This document shows positions 9,212-15,721 of a stretch of 37,574 nucleotides of DNA, in pieces; position 1 is the stretch's first letter; each line of letters opens with the position of its first letter. Below the pieces are notes generated by a model. That model saw only the letters and a program-made list of their open reading frames with translations, did no database searches and was not told where the DNA came from. This DNA is from an uncultured bacterium (GTDB lineage: Bacteria; Verrucomicrobiota; Kiritimatiellia; RFP12; UBA1067). Location: assembly GCA_902803135.1 (NCBI GenBank), contig CADCPA010000180.1:1-37574 (forward strand), given 5' to 3'. Position numbers and translations under genes: made by a program.

Positions 9212-12200
9212 ATGCAGACGAATCCCACAGACGCACCCGACGCGCTTCCCGCGCCCGACTTCAACTACCCCGCCGAGCTCCCCGTCTCGTCCCACCGCGA
9301 CGAGATCCTCGCCGCCCTCGCCCGCCATCCTGTCGTGATCGTCTGCGGCGACACCGGCAGCGGCAAGACGACGCAGCTGCCGAAAATGGCGCTCGAGCAC
9401 CTGCTCGCGGCCGCCTCGGCCCGGCCCGTCGGCCCGGCCGCACGCCTCCGCGTCGCCTGCACCCAGCCCCGCCGCCTGGCCGCGGTCACGATGGCCGCCC
9501 GCGTCGCCCACGAGCTGAAGTCGCCCGTCGGCGGCCTGGTCGGCTACCAGCACCGGTTCGGACGCCGGCTCTCCCGCGACACGCGCATCAAGTTCATGAC
9601 GGACGGCGTGCTCCTCGCCGAGACCCGCACCGACCCCCTCCTGCGCGCCTACGACGTCGTCATCGTCGACGAAGCCCACGAGCGCTCCCTCAACGTCGAC
9701 TTCCTGCTCGGCATCCTCACGCGCATCCTCGCCCGCCGCCGCGATTTGAAAGTCGTCGTCTCGTCCGCCACGCTCGATGTCGTCCGTTTTTCAGAGTATT
9801 TCAACAAGGCGCCCGTCATTTCGGTGCCCGGTCGCCTCTTCCCGATCGACATCCGGTACCGTCCGCCCCGCGAAGACGACGAACGCGACCTGCCGCGCGA
9901 CGTCGCCGCGGCCGTCGCCACCCTCCCCCCGCGCGACGACGTGCTCGTGTTCCTCCCCGGCGAGCGCGACATCCGCGAGACGGCCGACGCCCTCGCCCGC
10001 CTCCGCGGCTGCGACGAGATCATCCCCCTCCTGGCCTCGCTCCCCGCCGCCGAGCAGCAGCGCGCCTTTCGCCTCTCGGACCGCCGCCGCATCATCCTCG
10101 CGACGAACGTCGCCGAAACCTCTGTCACCATCCCCGGCATCCGCTGCGTCATCGACTCGGGTCTCGCCCGCATCTCGCGCTACGTGCACCGCACGCAGGT
10201 CCAGCGCCTCCAGATCGAGCCGATCTCCCAGGCCTCCGCCCGCCAGCGCGCCGGCCGGTGCGGACGCCTCGGCCCCGGCATCTGCATCCGCCTCTATTCG
10301 GAGGACGACTTCAACGCCCGCGACCCCTACACGCCGCCTGAAATCCTGCGCGCCTCCCTCGCCGGCGTCATCCTCACCCTGCTCGACCTCCGCCTCGGCG
10401 ACGTCGAACGCTTCCCCTTCCTCGATCCACCCCGGCCCGTCCTGCTCCACGAGGGCCTGCGCGAACTCCTCGAGCTGAACGCGATCGCCCACAGGCCGCG
10501 GAACGTTGAAAGCGGGAAGTTGAAGGTTGAAGGTTCCGCCGCGGAGACGCGCGTCGTTCTGACGGACATCGGCCGCAAGCTGGCCCGCATCCCCCTGGAG
10601 CCGCGCCTCGCACGCATGCTGCTCGCCGCAGCCGACAACGCGATTCTCCCCACGGCCCTTCCGATCGTCGCCGCCCTCGCGTGCGACGATCCGCGGCGAC
10701 GCCCCGTCGACGCCCGCGAGAAGGCCGCCCAGGCCCACGCGCCGTTCCGCGTGCCGGGGTCGGACTTCCTGTCCACCCGCAAGCTCTGGCTCTGGTGGCA
10801 GAGCCAAACCGCCGGCCTGTCCCAGGCCAAGGCCCGCGCGCTGGCGAAGAAGACCTACCTGTCCTATCCGAAGATGCGCGAATGGCGCGATCTCGTCAAC
10901 CAGCTGACCGACCTCGCCACACGTCTGGGCCTGAGCTTCGCCGAAACGGTTCTGCCTGCGCGGAAAAATGCGCCGAAGGGCACGATTCCGCAGAACCGGC
11001 CGGACGGCGAACTCGATCCCGACGCCTCGGCACGCCTCCATCGGGCGCTGTTGACCGGCCTGCTCGGACGCATCGGCCTCTACGACCCCGAAGCGCGCAA
11101 CTACCGCGGCGCCCATGGCCTGCGCTTCTACCTCCATCCGTCCTCCGTGCTCATGAAGAAGGCCAAGGCGCCCGACGCGGCCCCGACCGACGTCGTCAAC
11201 GCCCATGCGAAACCCAAGGCCCCGGCGGCGAAGCCGAGCTGTCCGCCCTGGGTCATGGCCGGCGAACTCGTGGATACCGCCCGCCTCTTCGCCCGCAACG
11301 CCGCGGTCCTCGACCCGACCTGGATCGAACCCGTCGCCGGCACGCTCGCCAAACACACCTACCACTCGCCCGAGTGGGACCCCCAGACCGGTTTCGTGCG
11401 CGCCACCGAGCAGGTGACGCTTTACGGACTCGTCATCGTGCCCGCGCGCCGCTGCGACTTCAGCCGCGTCAACCTCCCCCTTGCCCGCGAGCTCTTCATC
11501 CGGCACGCGCTCGTCCTCGGCGATTTTCCCCATCCGCCGTCCGAGATGCGGCCGAACCTCCGGTTGCTCGACGCCCTCCGCCGCCGCGCGGAAAAGGCCC
11601 GCCGCCCCGAATTCTTCGACGTCGAACGCCTCGTCGCCCATTTCGCCGCCGTGCTGCCGCCCGACGTCGCCTCGATACCGGCCTTGCGCAAGTGGCTCGC
11701 CCGCGGCGACTGCCGCGCCTTCCAGCTCCGGAAAGCCGACTGGTGGCCGCACGAAAGCGCCGGCGAGACGGACTTCCCCGACGCCATTCGCATCGGCGGC
11801 GTGAAGATGTCCCTTTCCTATCGCAATACGCCCGAGGATCCGGAGACGGACGGCATCACCTGCACCGTGCGCAGATCCGACGCCGCCGCCCTCCGTCTCT
11901 GGCGGGCGGACTGGCTCGTGCCCGGCGCCCTGCCCGAGAAGCTCGCCTACCTGATTTCCGCCCTGCCCTCGGCCCAGCGGCGCGTGCTGACCCCGATCGG
12001 CGACACGGTGAGCGGACTCCTCGCCCATCTGAAGCCCGGCGCCGAACCGCTCGAAGATGCCGTACGCCACGCGATTCTCGCCCACTGGGGCTTCCACATC
12101 CCCGCCGACGCCTGGGCGCAGCTGAAGCTGCCGCCGCACCTGCGCGTCCGTTTCCGCGTGCGCGACGACGCGACCGGGCGCGTCCTCGCCTGCTCCCGCG

Positions 12201-13171
12201 ACCTGGAAACCGTCCTTGCGGCAGCCGGCGGGACCGCCGACGGTACGGCCGCCGCGCCGAAACGCCACGTCATCGCCCTCACGCCGCAGACAATCGATCC
12301 GCAGAACCCGGCGACCTTCTGGCCGTTCGGCACACTTCCGGAAAAGACGGCGGACGCGGAGGCGGGCTGGAAGCTCGAACACTTCCCCGCCCTCCACGAC
12401 GAGGGTCCGGACAAGGGCGTTTCGCTGCGCCTCTACGGCGATGCCGCCACGGCGGAGCTCGAGCAGGCCGCCGGTCTGACGCGCCTCTATCTCCTCGCGC
12501 TCGGCGAACGTGCCCGCATCCCCTTCCTGCGGAAAAAGCTTTCGGTCGGCGCACAGCTCTATCTCAAAACGCTGAACTACGACAGCGTGCAGATTTCCGC
12601 GGACATTCTCGCCGGCGCCGTACGCGAAGCCTATGTGCGCAATCAGCCGCCCGTGCGCGACGCCGCCACGTTCCGCCGGCGCCTGGAGGAGAACCGCAAC
12701 ACGCTCGCGGCCGCCCAGTTCGAAATGGGCGAAATCCTCGGCGCCGCCTATGCCGCCGCCGCCCGGATCGACGCGCGCCTCGACGAAGGCGGCCTCCCCG
12801 ACGAGACCGTCGACGCGGTGCGCACCCAGCTCGCCTGGCTCCTCTACCCCGGCTTCCCCAAGAACGTACCGCTCGCCCGCCTCCGCAACTACGCCCGCTA
12901 CCTCCGCGGCGCCGCGCTGCGCCTGGACCGCGCGCGCACGAATCCGGCCGGCGACCGCGCCAAGGAGGCGAAGTTCGCCCCCTACTGGGTTCTTTACACC
13001 GAGGCCGTGCAGGGAAAGTCGAGCGTCAAATTCGCCGCCAGGCCCCTCGCCGAGTTCCGCTGGATGCTCGAGGAGTTCCGCATCTCGCTCTTCGCCCAGG
13101 AACTGCACACCTCCGAGCCGGTCAGCCCAAAGCGCCTCGACGCCAAACTCGCCGAAGCCGCAATCGACTAG
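9212..13171 (+). CDS. hrpA: DEAH-box ATP-dependent RNA helicase HrpA
   Basis: The 1319-residue length matches E. coli HrpA. The helicase core is intact: GDTGSGKTTQLPK at residues 46-58, TQPRRLAA, DEAH at 153-156, SAT at 185-187, NVAETSVTIPG and QRAGRCGR at 345-352. A helicase-associated region and a long C-terminal domain typical of HrpA follow. HrpA is linked to unwinding RNA and rescuing stalled or collided ribosomes. An in-frame ATG at 9137 has a distant GGGGGG, but the 25 codons it would add have atypical codon use, and the promoter falls inside them, so 9212 is preferred. Residues about 430-443 are encoded by a 7-nt-period array absent from the usual family pattern. This is the only plus-strand gene in the window. 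Confidence 0.95.
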   Translation: MQTNPTDAPDALPAPDFNYPAELPVSSHRDEILAALARHPVVIVCGDTGSGKTTQLPKMALEHLLAAASARPVGPAARLRVACTQPRRLAAVTMAARVAHELKSPVGGLVGYQHRFGRRLSRDTRIKFMTDGVLLAETRTDPLLRAYDVVIVDEAHERSLNVDFLLGILTRILARRRDLKVVVSSATLDVVRFSEYFNKAPVISVPGRLFPIDIRYRPPREDDERDLPRDVAAAVATLPPRDDVLVFLPGERDIRETADALARLRGCDEIIPLLASLPAAEQQRAFRLSDRRRIILATNVAETSVTIPGIRCVIDSGLARISRYVHRTQVQRLQIEPISQASARQRAGRCGRLGPGICIRLYSEDDFNARDPYTPPEILRASLAGVILTLLDLRLGDVERFPFLDPPRPVLLHEGLRELLELNAIAHRPRNVESGKLKVEGSAAETRVVLTDIGRKLARIPLEPRLARMLLAAADNAILPTALPIVAALACDDPRRRPVDAREKAAQAHAPFRVPGSDFLSTRKLWLWWQSQTAGLSQAKARALAKKTYLSYPKMREWRDLVNQLTDLATRLGLSFAETVLPARKNAPKGTIPQNRPDGELDPDASARLHRALLTGLLGRIGLYDPEARNYRGAHGLRFYLHPSSVLMKKAKAPDAAPTDVVNAHAKPKAPAAKPSCPPWVMAGELVDTARLFARNAAVLDPTWIEPVAGTLAKHTYHSPEWDPQTGFVRATEQVTLYGLVIVPARRCDFSRVNLPLARELFIRHALVLGDFPHPPSEMRPNLRLLDALRRRAEKARRPEFFDVERLVAHFAAVLPPDVASIPALRKWLARGDCRAFQLRKADWWPHESAGETDFPDAIRIGGVKMSLSYRNTPEDPETDGITCTVRRSDAAALRLWRADWLVPGALPEKLAYLISALPSAQRRVLTPIGDTVSGLLAHLKPGAEPLEDAVRHAILAHWGFHIPADAWAQLKLPPHLRVRFRVRDDATGRVLACSRDLETVLAAAGGTADGTAAAPKRHVIALTPQTIDPQNPATFWPFGTLPEKTADAEAGWKLEHFPALHDEGPDKGVSLRLYGDAATAELEQAAGLTRLYLLALGERARIPFLRKKLSVGAQLYLKTLNYDSVQISADILAGAVREAYVRNQPPVRDAATFRRRLEENRNTLAAAQFEMGEILGAAYAAAARIDARLDEGGLPDETVDAVRTQLAWLLYPGFPKNVPLARLRNYARYLRGAALRLDRARTNPAGDRAKEAKFAPYWVLYTEAVQGKSSVKFAARPLAEFRWMLEEFRISLFAQELHTSEPVSPKRLDAKLAEAAID
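10501..10535. repeat. Heptanucleotide array inside the hrpA coding sequence
   Basis: Five units in exact 7-nt register, with forms such as GAACGTT, GGAAGTT and GAAGGTT (the last twice in a row). The array encodes the linker RNVESGKLKVEGSA between the helicase-associated domain and the conserved LTDIGRKLARIP segment. It keeps the reading frame and resembles the intergenic arrays elsewhere in the window. Confidence 0.7.
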
Positions 13172-13178
13172 GCCCCGT

Positions 13179-13253
13179 CATCCACCATTCACCACAGCCT
13201 ATCCACTATTCACTATTCATATTCACTATTCACTATTACTTATTACTTATTAC
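13179..13253. repeat. Heptanucleotide array after the hrpA stop codon
   Basis: About eleven units keep a 7-nt period with two 6-nt slips. Typical units are CATTCAC, TATTCAC and TTATTAC. The array begins 8 nt after the hrpA stop and ends two bases before the terminator hairpin. It is AT-rich within high-GC surroundings. Confidence 0.8.
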
Positions 13254-13255
13254 CT

Positions 13256-13296
13256 AAAGCAAGGGGTTCGGACCATTTGTCCGAACCCCTTGCTTT
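13256..13296. terminator. Bidirectional terminator hairpin between hrpA and the bS22-like gene
   Basis: A perfect 18-bp stem (AAAGCAAGGGGTTCGGAC and its complement) with a 5-nt loop sits between convergent genes. The stem ends in AAA/TTT on both sides, so it can stop transcripts from either strand, although the U-run is only three bases. Confidence 0.75.
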
Positions 13297-13310
13297 CAGC
13301 CACGCCGGGC

Positions 13311-13400
13311 TTATTTGTTCTTATGCCGCTGCGCCTTCATCCGCTTGTCGTATTTATGCTTCGACATTTTCTTCCGGCGCTTTTTCTTGATGGAACCCAT
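13311..13400 (-). CDS. Tiny basic ribosomal protein of the AURKAIP1/COX24 (bS22-like) family
   Basis: A 29-residue, lysine- and arginine-rich protein that starts MGSIKKKRRKKMSKHKYDKR. It matches the bacterial AURKAIP1/COX24 family, whose mitochondrial relative mS38 and mycobacterial relative bS22 sit in the small ribosomal subunit. A near-perfect Shine-Dalgarno (AAAGGAGGT) lies 5 nt before the ATG, the strongest ribosome site I saw in the window. It follows hisG by 74 nt and ends 14 nt from the bidirectional terminator, so it may share the hisG transcript. An intervening heptanucleotide array with hairpin potential could modulate this. Its size makes it easy to miss. Confidence 0.8.
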   Translation of the reverse strand: MGSIKKKRRKKMSKHKYDKRMKAQRHKNK

Positions 13401-13412
13401 CGTGGACCTCCT

Positions 13413-13475
13413 TTTGAGATTTGAGTTCGCCGTTCGCGGTTCACACCTTGAACTTTGAACCGTGAACTTTGAACT
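13413..13475. repeat. Heptanucleotide array between hisG and the bS22-like gene, with inverted halves
   Basis: Nine units in one unbroken 7-nt register. The half next to the bS22-like gene is GTTC-rich (for example TCGCGGT) and the half next to hisG is GAAC-rich (for example TTGAACT and GTGAACT). GTTCGCGGTTCA at 13432-13443 pairs with TGAACCGTGAAC at 13456-13467 at 11 of 12 positions, so a hairpin can form. The last unit runs into the hisG stop codon. Confidence 0.8.
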
Positions 13476-14344
13476 TAGAAAATGATTTTGTTGAGCGGCA
13501 GTTCGATGATGCCCGTGGCGCCCGCCGCCTTGAGCACGGGCACGAGTTCGCGCACCTGGCGCTCCTCGACCACGCTCTCGACCGCATACCAGTCGGCATC
13601 GTTGAGCTTGTTGACCGTCGGCGCATGGAGAGCCGGCAGGGCGGCCGTGATCTTCTCGATCTTCTTCGCCGGGGCGTTGAGCTTGATGAGCACGCGCTTC
13701 TGCGCGTCGAGCGCCGCCGTGAGGAGCATTTTGAGCTGCTCGACCTTCGCGCGCTTCGCCTTGTTCTTCATCGCCGCCTTGTTGGCGATCAGACGCGTGG
13801 TGGACGTGAGGATCGTGTCGACGATGCGCAGGTTGTTCGCACGCAGCGAGCTGCCCGTCTCCGTCAGGTCGACGATCGCATCCACGAGCTCCGGCGCCTT
13901 GACTTCCGTCGCGCCCCAGCTGAATTCGACATCGGCCTTCACGCCGTTCTTCTTGAGATAGCGCTTGACGATGCCGAGCGCCTCGGTCGAGATGCGCTTG
14001 CCCTGCAGGTCCTTGACCGTTTTGACCTTCGAGTCGTTTGGAACGGCGAGCACCCAGCGAACCGGGTTGGACGTCGCCTTGGAGTAGTTGAGTTCGCAGA
14101 CGTCCTCGACGTCGGAACCGTTCTCATACACCCAGTCCCAACCGCAGATGCCCGCGTCGAGGAGGCCGAGCTCCACATAGCGGCTCATTTCCTGTGGACG
14201 GAGAAGACGGCACCGAATCTCCTCGTCGTCGATCGTGGGATAGTACGAGCGGGACGAGCATGAAACGTTGAAGCCCGCGCGCTTGAACAGCGCGAAGGTC
14301 GATTCCTGTAAACTGCCCTTGGGAAGGCCGAGAACAATTGCCAT
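13475..14344 (-). CDS. hisG: ATP phosphoribosyltransferase, long form
   Basis: HisG joins ATP and PRPP in the first step of histidine biosynthesis. The 289-residue protein is the long form: a catalytic periplasmic-binding-like part (LGLPKGSLQ at the start, LLDAGICGWDWV, then ISTEALGIVKRYL and IVDLTETGSSLRANNLRIV near the PRPP site) and a C-terminal ACT-like regulatory domain of about 75 residues ending in ATGIIELPLNKIIF. The long form usually works without HisZ and is inhibited by histidine. It has its own promoter and an AGGAAAC site directly before the ATG. No other his gene lies in the window, so the pathway is dispersed here. Confidence 0.95.
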   Translation of the reverse strand: MAIVLGLPKGSLQESTFALFKRAGFNVSCSSRSYYPTIDDEEIRCRLLRPQEMSRYVELGLLDAGICGWDWVYENGSDVEDVCELNYSKATSNPVRWVLAVPNDSKVKTVKDLQGKRISTEALGIVKRYLKKNGVKADVEFSWGATEVKAPELVDAIVDLTETGSSLRANNLRIVDTILTSTTRLIANKAAMKNKAKRAKVEQLKMLLTAALDAQKRVLIKLNAPAKKIEKITAALPALHAPTVNKLNDADWYAVESVVEERQVRELVPVLKAAGATGIIELPLNKIIF

Positions 14345-14374
14345 GTTTCCTATTTCTCCGTTGGTTAAAGTGAT

Positions 14375-14403
14375 ATTGTATCAAAAACGCGGAGAAACGG
14401 CAA
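14375..14403 (-). promoter_or_regulatory. Promoter of hisG
   Basis: TTGCCG at 14398-14403, a 17-bp spacer and TACAAT at 14375-14380 on the minus strand lie about 30 bp upstream of the hisG ATG. The predicted leader is about 24 nt, too short for a histidine leader-peptide attenuator. Confidence 0.8.
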
Positions 14404-14499
14404 CTGTTCTTTAGTCTCAATTGGAAAAACGGGCAACATTGGAATTGGGTGGCCGACTTTGGCTTGTACGCGCCGCGCCGGGGACAATCCCCTTTAATT

Positions 14500-15708
14500 T
14501 CAGTGGATGTTGCCGCGGGACGGATGCGACTTCTTCTTCGGCGGGTCAAGTTTGAGGAAGGTCGCGAACTTGAGCGCCTCGGCGGGGATTTCCTCGCCGG
14601 TCGTATCGGGCATCTCCTGAATCGGCGGCGGCGGCGCTTCCAGGTGCCGGTGGGCGCGCGGCTTCGGATTGACGAGCGTGCGGAGCGCGGCCTTGAACGC
14701 ATCGAGGCCGACGGGACCCTCGTAGTCCTTGAGATCGGCGTAGTCGCGCAGATCCTTGAGGGACGGCTCGCACGAGAGCGCGATCGGCGTCACGCCCGTC
14801 TCCTTCACGAAGCGGCGCAGGTTCCTGCGCGCGGCGGGGCGGTCCATCTTGTTCGCCACGACGAGAAACGGACGCGCCGGCAGCTCGTCGTTGTAGGCGG
14901 CGATTTCGTCCGCCAGCGTCTTGTAGTCCTCCCAGGGCTTGCGGTTGTCGGTGCCCGCCATGTCGATGACGTACACGAGCGCGTGCGCGCGCTCGAGATG
15001 CTTGAGGAACGCGAGGCCGAGGCCCACGCCGCGGGAGGCGCCTTCGATGATGCCGGGCACGTCCGCCATCTGGATCTGCGCGAAGTCGTCGTATTCGATC
15101 GTGCCGACCATCGGGTTGATCGTCGTGAACGGATAGGACGCGATCTTGGGCGTCGCGCTCGAGAGGCGCGTGAGCAACGAGCTCTTGCCCGCGTTGGGGA
15201 AGCCGAGGAGTCCCGCGTCGGCAATCGTCTTCAGTTCGAAATGGAGGCGGAGCTCCTGGGGCGCGCCGCCGGCCGTGTGTTCGGTCGGCGCCTGGTTGAC
15301 CGAGCTCTTGAAGTGCACGTTGCCGAAGCCGCCCGCACCGCCCTTGGCGATGACCACCTTCTGGCCGGGCTCCGTCACGTCCGCCACGACCGCACCCGTC
15401 TCGATGTCCGTCACGAGCGTGCCCGGCGGCACGTCCACGACGAGGTCCTTGCCGCGGCGGCCGAAGCAGCGTCCGCCCGAGCCGGGCACGCCGTCTTCAG
15501 CCACGAGCTTCGGCTCGTAGAAGAGCGGGAGGAGCGAGTTCACGTGCGTCGAGGCGCGCAGCACCACGTCGCCGCCGCGGCCGCCGTCGCCGCCGTCGGG
15601 GCCGCCGAACGCCACCAGCGCTTCGCGGCGGAACGTCGCCGCGCCGTCACCGCCCTTGCCGGACTTCACATAGACGTCGACCTGGTCGATGAATGTCTTG
15701 TTCTTCAT
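14500..15708 (-). CDS. obgE: Ribosome-associated GTPase ObgE/CgtA
   Basis: Obg is a GTPase for late assembly of the 50S subunit and stress signalling. The 402-residue protein has the glycine-rich Obg fold at the N-terminus (KSGKGGDGAATFRREA, then GGPDGGDGGRGGDV) and a G domain with GFPNAGKSS at residues 169-177, YPFTT, DVPGII and NKMD. A short proline-rich tail ends in a basic stretch instead of a full C-terminal domain. It follows parC by 13 nt and is the last gene of the long operon. I see no clear terminator after it; a small GGGGA/TCCCC hairpin lies 8 nt past the stop without a U-run on this strand. Confidence 0.95.
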   Translation of the reverse strand: MKNKTFIDQVDVYVKSGKGGDGAATFRREALVAFGGPDGGDGGRGGDVVLRASTHVNSLLPLFYEPKLVAEDGVPGSGGRCFGRRGKDLVVDVPPGTLVTDIETGAVVADVTEPGQKVVIAKGGAGGFGNVHFKSSVNQAPTEHTAGGAPQELRLHFELKTIADAGLLGFPNAGKSSLLTRLSSATPKIASYPFTTINPMVGTIEYDDFAQIQMADVPGIIEGASRGVGLGLAFLKHLERAHALVYVIDMAGTDNRKPWEDYKTLADEIAAYNDELPARPFLVVANKMDRPAARRNLRRFVKETGVTPIALSCEPSLKDLRDYADLKDYEGPVGLDAFKAALRTLVNPKPRAHRHLEAPPPPIQEMPDTTGEEIPAEALKFATFLKLDPPKKKSHPSRGNIH

Positions 15709-15721
15709 GTTCTGACCTCTC

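Noticed and set aside
13179-13475. CRISPR array or transposon ends as an explanation of the short repeats
   Set aside because: The units are 7 nt and degenerate with no spacers, no cas genes, no transposase and no target-site duplications.
14480-14492. GGGGA/TCCCC mini-hairpin after obg as a terminator
   Set aside because: The stem is five pairs and no U-run follows on the minus strand; the T-rich side lies on the wrong strand for obg.
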